A stretch of DNA of 57,671 nt from Williamsia sp. (GCA_015069695.1 JADCRZ010000038.1:1-57671); one strand, 5' to 3'. Positions 41,001-50,692 are shown, counted from the first letter of the stretch. Notes: generated from the letters alone by a model not told the origin. Numbers and translations are program-made.

Positions 41001-43394
41001 CAGAAAGATGTTTTGGGTGATGATGTCTGCAGAAGCACGGCGGCTTACCGGCCGGCCGGTTTCATCAAATACAGTCGCAAAAAAGCTGGCTTGCAGCAAT
41101 CCCATGTTGCTGTATGTAGCAGGTACCACATATTGTTCCGCAGCCTGGCCGTTTTCATCTGTTTTGCCTTCGTTTACGATCTTGTCAAAAAACGTGTTCT
41201 GGTTGGCCAATTCAAAGGTATAGCGGTTGTAATTTTTTGGATAAAACGGTTTTTGTTTGATCTGGATCTCTGTTTCGTAATTGCGGTTGGCAGCAGGCGG
41301 ACCAAAAAAGTTGATGGCACTGATCTGTAGCTGGGTGGCATCGCCGGGGCGAAGAAAAGGTTTGTTGAGCGTGGCGGTGACCTTGATCCGGTCAGGAACA
41401 AATTCTTCGATCTGAAAAGATTTGGTTCCCAGCAGCACATCATTGGAGGTATACACTTCCAGGGAATAGTTGCCGGTAATGGCGGAGGGACTGAGCTGAA
41501 CATTGCCCTCTGCTGCGCCTTGTTCATTGAGGTTTTTGCGGAAGTTTTTCAGCTCTTTTCCATTGGGCAGCAAAAATTTCATCTTGAGCGGCAGTTCGCC
41601 CGGTGCTTTCCATTGCCGGTCGCGCAGCACCACCGAAAAATTGACCTGTTCACCAGGCCGGTAAATATCCCGTTCACCATAGATAAAAGCATCCAACCCG
41701 GTGCTGTTGCCGGTCTTTCCACCTACCTCAAAACGCGAAGTAGCGATGGCCGTAGATGAGAACGGCAGGTAATTAAAATCATCCGCTGTTTTTGCGATGA
41801 TCATGGCCGGGCGGAAGCCGGCAAATTCCTTGCGCGTAAACTGGATCTCCGCCAATCCTTCCGCGTTGGTGGGACCCATACCCAGCAACTGGTTGTTGTT
41901 TCCATATACCAGGATGTTCACACCATTCCGGGGTTCGGCTGTTTTGATCGAATTGGCAAATACGATCATCTTTTCCTTTCCTTCCTTTGCAATCAATCCC
42001 AGGTCCGACACAGAAATAAACCGGCTGTCTCGCACCCAATAAGTTTCCATGGAGCGGATCATGATGTGATAGATGCCTTTAAAATCAGGCAGCTGATCGG
42101 CTATGCTGAAGTGAAACAGGCGGTTGTTACCTGATTGCGGCAGCGAGCGGGTGTCCAGTTCCTTTTCATAAATCACATCTCCGGCGGTGGGTTCGTCCGC
42201 ATCATAATATTCTTCTTCCTGTTCTTCTTTGCTCCGCTTCGTTTCTTTGGGATAATATCCGTTGCGTTGGATGGCAACCAAGTTGTTCTCATAGATCTTT
42301 GATACCACCACCTTTACTTTGGGCACATTGGTGATCTTTACTTCAATGTTTTTCTCCCCCTGCGCGGCCAGGTACACCGCCTTGTTGTTGGCAAAGCGGA
42401 TAGCCGGCTCTAGCTCGCCAAAAGCCAGGCTATTGTCGTATGATTCGCGCAAAACCCCGCCCAGCTTGCCTTTTAATCCCTTGTTGATTACCAGGCGGTA
42501 ACTTTTTGATGCGTCAAAATTTTCGCTGGTGATCAAAAATCCGTCATCGGTTAACTGGGTAGAAAATTTGACCGCCGGTTCAAAAGCGATATAAGAAGAC
42601 AAGCTGGCATCCGCTATCTGCTGACTGGTCTTTACTTCTACCGTTCCGACCGTACCATCATGCTCGGAAGAAATGTCGTTGACATGCAGTTCGAAGGGAG
42701 AAGCAATATAGGATTGTTGCGTAATAGCATCGGTGGTGCTGTTGTTGCCACCCTGGGGTGTCAATCCTTTGCCGATGGATACATTGACGGAATAAGATTT
42801 GTCTTCAGCCGCAATGTTGAGCAAACGGACCGACTGCTTGTTATCGGCTGAGAGTGTCAACAGGGTAAAATCAGCCCGTTTGCCTTCTACGGCTATCTCC
42901 AGCTTGTCTTTGAGGGCATTGGGATCAACCGGATAATTAAAATAAAGATCAACCTGCGGTGCGATCTTTTTGGATCCTTCATCAAGCAGCACCCAAAGAA
43001 AATTGCTGTTTTCCAGTTTCAGGTCGGGCGTTCTGAACTGGATCTTATCGCCGCTTTTGATGCGGCCGTACTTGCTGTGGTCAAGCACATCGTCGTTCAC
43101 GGTGGCTTGGAAGGAAGTAGCGGGCGGCAGGGGGCGTGAAGGCGAAAACACCAGCTCGTCCGGATGCTCCCACCGAAACCGGCCAGGTATGGCGGGTGAG
43201 AAACTGACATACTCGGTGGAGTCCCAGTTGTTGAGCAGCGAATCGGGTACCAGCGCATTGCTGAAATGAAAACTCAGGTTGCCCAGGGGCGGCACTTCGT
43301 CTTTTGCATTGGTATAATCGAGGGTAACAGTGCTGCGGTTGCAGGAAATAAAAAGTACGGCAAGCAACCCGGCGAGCAGGAGTTTGATACGCAT
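38004..43394 (-). CDS. Bacterial alpha-2-macroglobulin lipoprotein
   Basis: A 1796-residue A2M of the YfhM/MagD-like group, a periplasmic protease trap. The start is ATG 43394, giving a lipoprotein signal (MRIKLLLAGLLAVLFISC) that a longer upstream ORF would spoil. Domains in order are N-terminal MG-type repeats, MG2-like FIYGERDIYRPGEQVNFSV near residue 600, a bait-like middle, the A2M family block IKIVSYWSGIVQAGGSGQA, and the thioester site YPYGCTEQVISS with both Cys and Gln intact. A helical barrel and C-terminal beta-domain (ITDLLPAGFEIENP) follow. Such proteins covalently trap attacking proteases and commonly pair with penicillin-binding protein 1C, also encoded here at 51146. Confidence 0.92.
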   Translation of the reverse strand: MRIKLLLAGLLAVLFISCNRSTVTLDYTNAKDEVPPLGNLSFHFSNALVPDSLLNNWDSTEYVSFSPAIPGRFRWEHPDELVFSPSRPLPPATSFQATVNDDVLDHSKYGRIKSGDKIQFRTPDLKLENSNFLWVLLDEGSKKIAPQVDLYFNYPVDPNALKDKLEIAVEGKRADFTLLTLSADNKQSVRLLNIAAEDKSYSVNVSIGKGLTPQGGNNSTTDAITQQSYIASPFELHVNDISSEHDGTVGTVEVKTSQQIADASLSSYIAFEPAVKFSTQLTDDGFLITSENFDASKSYRLVINKGLKGKLGGVLRESYDNSLAFGELEPAIRFANNKAVYLAAQGEKNIEVKITNVPKVKVVVSKIYENNLVAIQRNGYYPKETKRSKEEQEEEYYDADEPTAGDVIYEKELDTRSLPQSGNNRLFHFSIADQLPDFKGIYHIMIRSMETYWVRDSRFISVSDLGLIAKEGKEKMIVFANSIKTAEPRNGVNILVYGNNNQLLGMGPTNAEGLAEIQFTRKEFAGFRPAMIIAKTADDFNYLPFSSTAIATSRFEVGGKTGNSTGLDAFIYGERDIYRPGEQVNFSVVLRDRQWKAPGELPLKMKFLLPNGKELKNFRKNLNEQGAAEGNVQLSPSAITGNYSLEVYTSNDVLLGTKSFQIEEFVPDRIKVTATLNKPFLRPGDATQLQISAINFFGPPAANRNYETEIQIKQKPFYPKNYNRYTFELANQNTFFDKIVNEGKTDENGQAAEQYVVPATYSNMGLLQASFFATVFDETGRPVSRRASADIITQNIFLGLGWDRYGYYPLHQAARFPLLAVDRNEALVNGTKAQVKVIKHEYRTVLSKSGSYFNYQSQKQDKIVADNIVTISGENTSFPFVPATPGEYEIRLSLPGVNSYVSRSFYSYGSWGGDNSSFEVNTDGNIDIRVDKASYQAGEAAKVLFSTPFSGKMLVTLETDRVVSHQYINVDKRSATLDLKLTGEHVPNVYITATLIKPHGISDIPLTVAHGFQSVTVEEPSRKMGVEIMAQKTVRSKTHQRVTVKAAAGSYVTLAAVDNGVLQVTDYKTPDPYGYFYAKRALEVKGYDLYPLLFPEIKARLSSTGGDADLEMSKRTNPMPNKRIKIVSYWSGIVQAGGSGQASFEFDVPAFSGQIRLMAVAYKNESFGSAETAMTVADPIILSTALPRFLSPSDTINVPVTVSNTTTRSSSAVATIRLSGPLSVVGNNKTTVNLPANSEGRALFRVVAAPATGTGKVAVEVQGMGEKFTSETEISIRPASTLQKLTGSGSLAGNSSGRIAIGLNDFMPASMDYSLTVSRSPAVEVAGLLKYLVQYPYGCTEQVISSAFPQLYFGEMAELIRAGRENSTNANYNIQEAIRKIKMRQLYNGAILLWDDEKTENWWASVYAAQFLLEAQKAGYDVDASLLDPLLGYINNRLKTKLTISYYYNGNQVKKIAPKEIAYSLYVLAMASRPNISVMNYYKANPQLLSLDSRYMLSAAFATAGDRTKFRELLPTSFSGEESVPQSGGSFYSAIRDEAVALNVLIDVDPTNAQIPVMARQVINKLKQRSWYSTQESAFSFLAIGKMARSANKSTVTADIKVNGKSVSRFDGKPVLLRAKELGGTNVEIATKGEGQLYYWWQSEGISASGSYKEEDNYIQVRRKFFDRLGTPVSGNSFPQNSLVIVQVIINKSYSGTVENVAITDLLPAGFEIENPRTKEIPGMDWIKDADTPTQLDVRDDRINLFVDLTRARQVYYYAVRAISPGVFRMGPVSADALYNGEYHSYNGAGTIQVRE

Positions 43395-43508
43395 AGAAGG
43401 GGTAAATGTAGGGCTGAATGTAAGATTTTTTTTTATCTGAACCTGCATTTGATCAACTACGTTCTCCTTCATGCGCAAGCGGTTTTCCAACTTCTGTCGG
43501 CTGCAGGC

Positions 43509-43540
43509 AAAAAAAAGGTGGCACCCGTTTGTGCCACCTT
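43509..43540 (-). terminator. Terminator of the giant secreted-protein gene
   Basis: On the minus strand a perfect 10-bp stem (43531-43540 with 43515-43524) with a six-base loop is followed by eight T residues (43509-43516, overlapping the stem foot). It lies just beyond the stop at 43563 and separates that gene from the alpha-2-macroglobulin gene downstream. Confidence 0.92.
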
Positions 43541-43562
43541 GATATGATTGATTTTACAAAAT

Positions 43563-46500
43563 CTACTTCGACTGCTTCACCATTTTCAGCATCACCTTCT
43601 TTGTGCCCTGGGTAAGCTGAACGAAATAAATGCCCGGCTTGTAGTTTTCCCCGATCCGCACCGGCTGGTACAACAGCAGGCCATCCCGCTTTTCAACAAC
43701 CCTTCCCAGTACATCCCATGCCTGCAGGCTGACCCGTTCTTTGCCATTGCCTGTTATGTCAATGGTGAATTGTGTACTGCTGGGATTGGGACGCACACGG
43801 GCCTGCAAGCCCAGTCCTCCTGCTTCCTGAACAGCCTTGCCTTGCGCTGTCCTGTCTCCCAGTGGTGCTTCTACTTCTTCCGCCAGCGAAGGATTGCAGG
43901 TCACGGTGATTGAGAAACAGCACGTGTCTTTTTCATCTGTGATGAGGTTGGTCTTTTCATAACAGATGATGTACACGCCCGGCTTTTGTTCCGATCCGTT
44001 CTTCGGACCCGAGATCTGCCTGTACCTGATCAGCGGTTTTTCAAACTCGGTGATAAAGGGCAGATTGATATTGGATTCATCATTCCAGGTTCCGTTGTCG
44101 TAGATCCGTACATAAGGTTCAACGATGTTATCAGGCGTACCGCCATAGTTGTTTGGCTCACCGGGTGCCCAATTGGTGTAATCCAGGTCTTCTCCACCTA
44201 CCCAGCGGAAACGGCCTGCCCTGCCGGTATTGAACAAACCGATCCAGGGTGCGATATGGGCAGTTTTCAGATAATTGTAGATAAAATCATTCTCTGCTGC
44301 GCTCGCAATGGTAACCAGGTGGCCGTTCACGCCTGCCCCGCCTACCAGCCGGGCAACATCCCTTGCCACAGGCCACAGGTAAGTATCCATCGATCTGTAA
44401 TATCCATGTCCATCCAGTGAACCGATGAACGTATGGCTGCCGCTGCCCGGATCAATTTCCACCGGTGCACGGTAGGTGGCAGGGAACGTATCCACAGGCT
44501 CGTTCCATTTGATGAGGGTCTTTTCTGTGCAGGAAGCTGCATAGATCACCGTGTCTTTCGGACATGCGCCGGTAGATACCGGACCACAGGTGACGGTAAC
44601 GGAGAAACAGCAGGTATCTTTCTGGTCTGTGATCAGGTTGGTTCTTTCGTAGCAAACCAGGTATACACCAGGCTTTTGCGCCGATCCGTTCTTGGGACCC
44701 GAGATCTGTTTGTAGCGGATCAATGGTTTTTCAAACTCAAGCAGGAACGGCAGTCCCACACTTGAAGCATCATTCCAGGTTCCGTTTTCATAGATCTGAA
44801 CATAGGGCTCTACAACGTTGCCGGGTGTTCCGCCATAGTTGTTTGGCTCGCCCGCTGCCCAGTTGGTATAAGAAAGGGCTTCACCGCCTACCCAGCGGAA
44901 GCGGCCCAGCCTGCCGGCACTAAACAAGCCGATCCAGGGAGAAATATGGGCCGAGCTGATATAATGATGAATGAAATTGTTTTCACCGGCACTGGTGATG
45001 GTAGCCAGGTGGCCATTCACACCCGCACCACCCAGGTAACCGGACAGGTCTCTTGCCACCGGCCACAGGTAAGTGTTTGCTGACCTGTAATAACCATGGC
45101 CATCGTAAGAACCAACATAAGCAAAGTTGCCTGCGCCTGGATCGAGGGCCTTGGGCGCGCTGAAAGAAGCCGGGTAGGTATCTCCTGGTTCAGTCCAGCT
45201 GATAGTGGCTTTCTCTGTGCAGGAAGAGGCTTTGACCACAATATTCCTGGGGCAGCGGATAACCTGTACGGCGACTGTATCCTTGAAAATGCAGCTTCCG
45301 TTCACCACCGTAACCGTATACAGCTTTGCGGCATCCGGACAAACGCGAATAGCCGGGGTCGTATCACCTGTGCTCCAGGTAATCTTATAACCAGCCAGCA
45401 GGGCGCTGTCGAAGCCGCTTACCGACAGTACAACACAGGATGAGTCGGCATAGAACAAGTTGACAGTTCGGTCTGGACCGGCAGTCAGGGCAGAAAGATT
45501 ACAAGCGGATGTATCCGTGATCGGTGCAGTAACCAGGAAAGGTCCGGTCACATTTTCCGTCGCGATTTCAGATCCGGTTGTCACCCGCACATCCCGGAAG
45601 CCAATCACAGCAGTAGAATCGATCCGGATGGTTGCCTGCAGTTCAGTGCTGCTTAAAGCGGTGCTGTTCAAGACCGCAATACCGCTGCCAATGGACAACA
45701 CAGAGGCATTGGTGAAATGCGTGTTGATGCCCGTTACCTTCACCGGAAGGGTTCTGCCTTGCCCACCGGAAGTGGGTGAAATGCTAAGGATGGTGGGTGC
45801 GGTAGGAGCCGCTGTAACCTGGAGCAAGCCTTTACCGCTCGCCGTATCGATGTTGCCACCGCCCAGTTCTGTGCTGGTTTTTATGTCTTTGAAGCCCAGC
45901 GGAACTGCAGTACCAATAGCAACTGTTGACTGAAGCTGGGTGGGTGAAAGCACCTTTAATTCTTTCACTACAATGCCCGTATCGCCAAAAGAAATGGTGG
46001 TGGTTGCATTGAAGCTGGTTCTGGCACCTGTGATGGTCAGCGCCAGGGTTCCGCCTACCGGACCGCTGCCGGGTTCTACATTGGATATGGCAGGAACCAG
46101 TGCACCCAGGATCAGGTTAAAGGCAATATTTACATATCGGGCAATATCGGCCTCAGTACGGTCAAATTTATTTATCTCAGGAACAAAGGCAAACAATCCC
46201 CCCGTTTCCTGCGCCAGGAAGGAGAACGCTTCAATGGCAGTAGGATTGGGAGACAGGTTGGTCAGTCCGGGAGCCGGCGCAGTACCGGTTGTTCCCCTAT
46301 CGTGATTATCTGAATAAGGAATGGCATCGGTACTGGTTTGATTACCGGAACCTGCGGCAGCGGCCAGGAACGATCCGCTGCAATCGCCAGACAGGATCAC
46401 AGACAAACTGATTCCCCTTGCATTCAAAGCAGCCGCCACGCCGGCATAATCCAGTCCTGCATGCGGTGAAGCATCCGTTGCGAGGAAAACAATGCCGCCC

Positions 46501-48695
46501 CTCTTTACAGAATCTTTAATCGCATCAATGGCTTCTACCGAAGCTTCCGGACAGTCCCCTCCCCCTCCTGCAAACAAAGCCGACACCTGGTTCTTGATCA
46601 CATTCAGGTCAAACGTGGAAGCCCTGGTGGTCACATTGTCTTTAAACGTAGTAAGCTGGAACTTGTAAGGAAGTGTATCAACGGCAAAGATGGGCAGGGC
46701 AAGGATTTGCAGGATGCTGTTCTTTACTCCATCTATTTCCTCACCCATGCTTCCGGTGTCATCGATCACAAATTCGATGTCTACTTTTGTTTCTACCTTG
46801 AAGGCATGAATGGTATCTTTTACGGGAGCATTGGCAGGTTTCCAGGTTGAATCAAGCAGCCGCTTCTGCAGATCGGCATCGGTTTTATCCCCTTTGGAAA
46901 CAAAGCCCTGCAGGGCATTACCGGCAATATCATGCCCATCGATCAGAATTTTATGCGGTCCTTCCTTGGCGCCGTTCAGGTTGGCCGCAGGCACTTCAAA
47001 CTCCCAGGTTTTACCCTCCGTATTGGCAACCGGTGTAGTTGAATTCTTTGAGAAAGACAGGGTAGGAATTTCGATGCTCATGTCCTTCATCGGTTCACTG
47101 GCGGTGATGCGGATGGTAATTTTTCCTGCCGCCTTGTTGGTATCTACATTGTCTTTCAGCGTCAGTTTGCCTGCTGCTGCATCCCATTCCCACTCAGCTT
47201 TGTAGTTGAGCTTGCCAGATTTGATCTCTACTTTTTTTGCGTAGGGCCGGAAATTATCTACCATGATCTCGCGCTGGAAATCAGGTGCTTTGTTCACGAA
47301 ATCTTCCAGGCGGATATTTATCCTGTATTTTCCGTCCGGAAATTTTGCTTCATCAACTGCTCTTGCCTTGTCGTAGCCGGTCTTAAAGCCATTGTCTTCG
47401 GCTACCGTTTTTCTGGCATCTGTTGCCCAATGCTGGTTGCTGTCGAGGTCGGCCGCAGCACCGGTGGTACCCTTTGTGTTGGTCACGATATACGTGAACC
47501 ACTGCTCAAAATCGTACCCCGGTTTGGGAGTAGCGGGGGGCATGCTTCGCAGGGCATTTCTGAAATCAATGATCGTGTTAACGACAGCGGGATTACCGGA
47601 GCTGGAGCTGGATTGATAGTAAATGTTATTGTCCACCAGCACATAGGGAGAAGCAGTTGTTTTTACCGCATCCACCCAATTGGTATTTTCCTGCCGTTGA
47701 ATAAAATATCCAACGATCTTGGGCACCTGCCAGGGAGCATCGGATGATTCCTTGTCAACCGCTTCCACTACAATGTCGACTCCGTTGTGCACTTTGCCGT
47801 TGGCGGGAAAATAATCGCTGCTGCCCGGTGTTTTTCTGAACCGCAGCGAATCCTCATCGCCATTTGTATTGATCACCTGCGGGTTGTTACCCTGCGGATC
47901 GCGGTAAGTGTTGTTATCCCATATATTGAAGGGATTGATAGCGGTTCCAAACAAATCGGCGTAGGTGCTCCAGAAATGGCAATGGGTATGCGAAGTAAGC
48001 GTGCTCCAGATGCCATCGGCTATCAGTCCCAATGAATCGCCGGGCGCCACTGTTTCTCCGTCAACCAGCGAGGCATTCAGGCTTTTCAGGTGGTTGAACT
48101 GGATATACCGCGTGGTACCGTTCAGGTTTACCTGCAGGTTGACGGCTATGTTGGAACCAGCTCCGCCATGATACAATACGATGGCACCCATGGGTGCTTT
48201 TACACATTCATTGTTTACGGCAGATTCGCCCTGTATGTCAATTCCCTCATGAAAATATTCTGTGGGTGCAGACGCAAAGCCACCGATCGGCTGCCCAAAC
48301 CCATGCAAAAGTTCTACGCTTTCCGTTGTACAGTCGCCGGCTTTTCGCACAGGCCAGGTGCGTGTAAATCCTGTCTTTTTTTCGTTGGATGTATCGGTTA
48401 TCACACCGCCCACTTTCACGCGTACCTGGTACGTGTAGGTGCTGGCGGCCGTGAGCATGCCGTCATTGACGGTTGTATTGAGCCCTGCGCTGATCCAGGC
48501 TGAATACGCTCCGTTGTTTTCTTTCCGCCTGTACTCATATTCCTGCGCCCCTGGAACAGCGGCCCATTTTACTTCCACGCTGTTTCCGCCGATGTTGGGA
48601 TAAGCTGTCTGCAGGCGTAGTTGTGCTTGCAGCGTTGTGCCAGCCAGCAATGACATGATAAAAAGAGGGAGGAGCGGGTATATATAGCGCGCCAT
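43563..48695 (-). CDS. Giant T9SS-secreted M23/vWA/TIG/lectin protein
   Basis: A 1710-residue secreted modular protein. In order: signal peptide (MARYIYPLLPLFIMSLLAG), an FN3-like domain, an M23-type peptidase domain near residues 120-260 with HEGIDI and SHTHCHFW zinc ligands, beta domains, a von Willebrand A domain near 645-870 (FVIDDTGSMGEE) with a MIDAS-like DDTGS, two TIG/IPT-like domains (VEPGSGPVGGTL, ISPTSGGQGRTL), then two C-type-lectin-like modules (GHYYRS-type GHGYYRSANTYLWPVARD, FRWVGGE, TNWAAGEPNNYGG). It ends in a type IX sorting domain (VRPNPSSTQFTIDI ... GIYFVQLTQGTKKVMLKMV). It should be exported to the surface or medium. Whether the M23 site cuts peptidoglycan is not known. 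It follows the 48720 gene by about 24 bases. Confidence 0.88.
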   Translation of the reverse strand: MARYIYPLLPLFIMSLLAGTTLQAQLRLQTAYPNIGGNSVEVKWAAVPGAQEYEYRRKENNGAYSAWISAGLNTTVNDGMLTAASTYTYQVRVKVGGVITDTSNEKKTGFTRTWPVRKAGDCTTESVELLHGFGQPIGGFASAPTEYFHEGIDIQGESAVNNECVKAPMGAIVLYHGGAGSNIAVNLQVNLNGTTRYIQFNHLKSLNASLVDGETVAPGDSLGLIADGIWSTLTSHTHCHFWSTYADLFGTAINPFNIWDNNTYRDPQGNNPQVINTNGDEDSLRFRKTPGSSDYFPANGKVHNGVDIVVEAVDKESSDAPWQVPKIVGYFIQRQENTNWVDAVKTTASPYVLVDNNIYYQSSSSSGNPAVVNTIIDFRNALRSMPPATPKPGYDFEQWFTYIVTNTKGTTGAAADLDSNQHWATDARKTVAEDNGFKTGYDKARAVDEAKFPDGKYRINIRLEDFVNKAPDFQREIMVDNFRPYAKKVEIKSGKLNYKAEWEWDAAAGKLTLKDNVDTNKAAGKITIRITASEPMKDMSIEIPTLSFSKNSTTPVANTEGKTWEFEVPAANLNGAKEGPHKILIDGHDIAGNALQGFVSKGDKTDADLQKRLLDSTWKPANAPVKDTIHAFKVETKVDIEFVIDDTGSMGEEIDGVKNSILQILALPIFAVDTLPYKFQLTTFKDNVTTRASTFDLNVIKNQVSALFAGGGGDCPEASVEAIDAIKDSVKRGGIVFLATDASPHAGLDYAGVAAALNARGISLSVILSGDCSGSFLAAAAGSGNQTSTDAIPYSDNHDRGTTGTAPAPGLTNLSPNPTAIEAFSFLAQETGGLFAFVPEINKFDRTEADIARYVNIAFNLILGALVPAISNVEPGSGPVGGTLALTITGARTSFNATTTISFGDTGIVVKELKVLSPTQLQSTVAIGTAVPLGFKDIKTSTELGGGNIDTASGKGLLQVTAAPTAPTILSISPTSGGQGRTLPVKVTGINTHFTNASVLSIGSGIAVLNSTALSSTELQATIRIDSTAVIGFRDVRVTTGSEIATENVTGPFLVTAPITDTSACNLSALTAGPDRTVNLFYADSSCVVLSVSGFDSALLAGYKITWSTGDTTPAIRVCPDAAKLYTVTVVNGSCIFKDTVAVQVIRCPRNIVVKASSCTEKATISWTEPGDTYPASFSAPKALDPGAGNFAYVGSYDGHGYYRSANTYLWPVARDLSGYLGGAGVNGHLATITSAGENNFIHHYISSAHISPWIGLFSAGRLGRFRWVGGEALSYTNWAAGEPNNYGGTPGNVVEPYVQIYENGTWNDASSVGLPFLLEFEKPLIRYKQISGPKNGSAQKPGVYLVCYERTNLITDQKDTCCFSVTVTCGPVSTGACPKDTVIYAASCTEKTLIKWNEPVDTFPATYRAPVEIDPGSGSHTFIGSLDGHGYYRSMDTYLWPVARDVARLVGGAGVNGHLVTIASAAENDFIYNYLKTAHIAPWIGLFNTGRAGRFRWVGGEDLDYTNWAPGEPNNYGGTPDNIVEPYVRIYDNGTWNDESNINLPFITEFEKPLIRYRQISGPKNGSEQKPGVYIICYEKTNLITDEKDTCCFSITVTCNPSLAEEVEAPLGDRTAQGKAVQEAGGLGLQARVRPNPSSTQFTIDITGNGKERVSLQAWDVLGRVVEKRDGLLLYQPVRIGENYKPGIYFVQLTQGTKKVMLKMVKQSK
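43896..45254 (-). repeat. Tandem 690-base repeat (lectin-like module pair)
   Basis: Inside the giant gene two copies (44586-45254 and 43896-44564, offset 690 bases or 230 residues) encode nearly the same ~223-residue unit: CPxxxVxxAASCTEK-like start, the C-type-lectin-like core, and a closing ISGPKNGSxQKPGVY with CCFSxTVTC. Similarity at both protein and DNA level shows a fairly recent internal duplication. Confidence 0.9.
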
Positions 48696-48719
48696 ATGGT
48701 AAGTTTTAGGGGTTAGCAG

Positions 48720-49775
48720 TTATTTCATTTTTAGTTGGATTACTTCGCGCGAAGTAATGAGGCGTATGTTTCCGTCCGCTGCCACTTCAGCCAGCCGGAA
48801 AGGTTGCCAGCTGGGCTCTCCTTCAAAACTGCCGTCTGCCAGCAGCGTTCCTTTGTTGCTGTCAAATGCCTGCAGGCGGTAGCCTGTATTGGTAGGAGAA
48901 CCGCTGGTTGTCAGAATCAGGAACAGGTTGCGGGAAGGATGGGCTGAAACAGGGTATTTTCCAACGGTGTTTCCCGGCAGCTTGCCCGATGCCAGCAGTT
49001 TGTAGCCCCCAGAGAGATCGTACAGGAACCAGCCGTTTCCGACTGCCAGGACTGCTTTGCCCGAAGGGAGGAATTCGATGCCTGAAGCAGAACTGTGTTC
49101 CCTGTCTGTAAAAACCAGCGCGCCTTTGTTGTTATAGTAGCGCACCGAACCGGTCCGCTTGTCGGAATCAAACAAAGCAACGGCCGTGTACATGCCGTCT
49201 TCTGCGATAAAAACCCGTGTAGGAATTTCATTGGGCAGGGAAGCCTCCCATTGCTTGTTGCCATTCGCATCATACAGCGACAAAGCCATAGAAGGGGCAG
49301 TGCCTGCCGGATTTTTGTTGCCGGCAATCGCAAAAAAGCCGCTCTCAGACAAGGCTGCCGTGAAAGGCCAGGTAGCTATCAATCCGAGGGCTTTGAGGAG
49401 TTTTCCATCACCTGTATAAAAATTCACATAGGCTTTTGACACCACATGCACCCGGGAACTATCGCCATACACTACATACCGGTTTGCTTTTTGGGCATAC
49501 TCGATATAACTCAGCGCATCCACGGATATACCACCGTCTCCATTGGAAACGATGCTGTACTGCACCTTGCCGTTTTTATCTGCCATCCTGAATGTGGCAG
49601 GGGCATTGCCGGCCGTTACACCCAGCGTATTTGCCTTTTCCGCCATCGGTGTCCGGCTGATGATCTCAAACCCATCCATAGAAGACCGGTTTATTTGTGC
49701 ATGCGCTGATAGGTTTGCGGACATTGTGAACAGGACAAGCCAGCCCAGCCGTGTAAAAAGGTGCTGGGTATCCAT
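48720..49775 (-). CDS. Secreted propeller-like protein
   Basis: A 351-residue protein from ATG 49775 (MDTQHLFTRLGWLVLFTMS), with a signal peptide ending near SANLSAHAQ; a further in-frame ATG at 49817 adds 14 residues. The mature part has about six repeats of a beta-hairpin pattern with Gly/Asp turns (SVDALSYIEYAQKANRYVVYG, MALSLYDANGNKQWEASLPN, GSVRYYNNKGALVFTDRE, RLQAFDSNKGTLLADGSFEG), which suggests a WD40/YVTN-like beta-propeller. No enzyme motif is visible and there is no type IX sorting tail. It sits 24 bases upstream of the giant protein gene on the same strand and is probably co-transcribed, so it may assist or bind that protein. Confidence 0.7.
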   Translation of the reverse strand: MDTQHLFTRLGWLVLFTMSANLSAHAQINRSSMDGFEIISRTPMAEKANTLGVTAGNAPATFRMADKNGKVQYSIVSNGDGGISVDALSYIEYAQKANRYVVYGDSSRVHVVSKAYVNFYTGDGKLLKALGLIATWPFTAALSESGFFAIAGNKNPAGTAPSMALSLYDANGNKQWEASLPNEIPTRVFIAEDGMYTAVALFDSDKRTGSVRYYNNKGALVFTDREHSSASGIEFLPSGKAVLAVGNGWFLYDLSGGYKLLASGKLPGNTVGKYPVSAHPSRNLFLILTTSGSPTNTGYRLQAFDSNKGTLLADGSFEGEPSWQPFRLAEVAADGNIRLITSREVIQLKMK

Positions 49776-49871
49776 GAACTTCGTTTGTCCTTCCCTGTTA
49801 AAATTTCTGTTCATCATATTCTTTTTATATAATTTTTATAACTATTGCAACACAAGCCGGGTATGATCTTA

Positions 49872-50692
49872 TCACCTGTGATACTGCAACATCCACTCGT
49901 ACATATTGAGGCCACCTTCCCGGCAGTTCGGATCACTGGCGGTCACCCTCGGCAAGTCTGCACGCCCATTACCTACCTGACCGTTGCCATGTATCCAGAT
50001 CAGCAGGGGATATTTCTTTGCCCCTTCCTGGTAACGAGCAGGCAAGGCACTGTAAAATCCATTCCATACGCTGTTCACCTGAATAAAATTTACTTGTAGT
50101 ACGGGCGATCGGTTCCTGCAAATCCATCATGCTGATCCATCTGCTTTTTTACCTGACAAAAGCGCAAGGGCAAAAACAAGTATGATGGCGATGGATCGCG
50201 GCGATTGCATGCTTGCCTCAAAAAAACTATGCTGGCGTGCTTGGAAAGCAAACCAGCGGTCCTGTGTGTTAGAGAGGAGAAAATACAAGACCACTGATTT
50301 GCATTGGGTTGTTTGGCATCCGGTTAATTCTTCAAAATCTTTAAAGTTCTCACCACACTGCATGACATGACCGCCACCATGCCCGCTCCGAATCAGGTGA
50401 AATCCAGCTTGAACCGGCTATGGCCAAGATGCAGGTTTACCCACTGGGTATAAACCGGGGTACCTTGTGCACCGGCTACGGTCAGCAAGGCAGGCAGGGT
50501 TCTGAGAGAAGGAATGTTGACCGTAACAGTATTGCCGCAGACAGCGAACAAGGGGCTGCTGTCCAGCAAAAGAAACAAAAGAAAAGATTTAATAAGTACG
50601 CGATAGCAGAATTTGGTAAATGAGGGGATCATAGAGGTGTATTTTGGGGTTACAACAGATAAATAAGCTTGACACCATGGCACGGCAAGCAA
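49872..50692 (-). pseudogene. Decayed secreted alpha/beta-hydrolase locus
   Basis: Three minus-strand fragments remain. The first (50393-50692) begins with a signal-peptide-like stretch (LIKSFLLFLLLDSSPLFAV) and ends early. A middle piece lacks recognisable content. The last (to 49872) reads SVWNGFYSALPARYQE then YPLLIWIHGNGQVGNG, like the opening of a secreted PHB-depolymerase/prolyl-oligopeptidase-type hydrolase, and stops before any catalytic serine. The pieces are in different frames with stops between them. The gene is dead or truncated. It lies between the propeller-like gene and pbpC. Confidence 0.5.
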
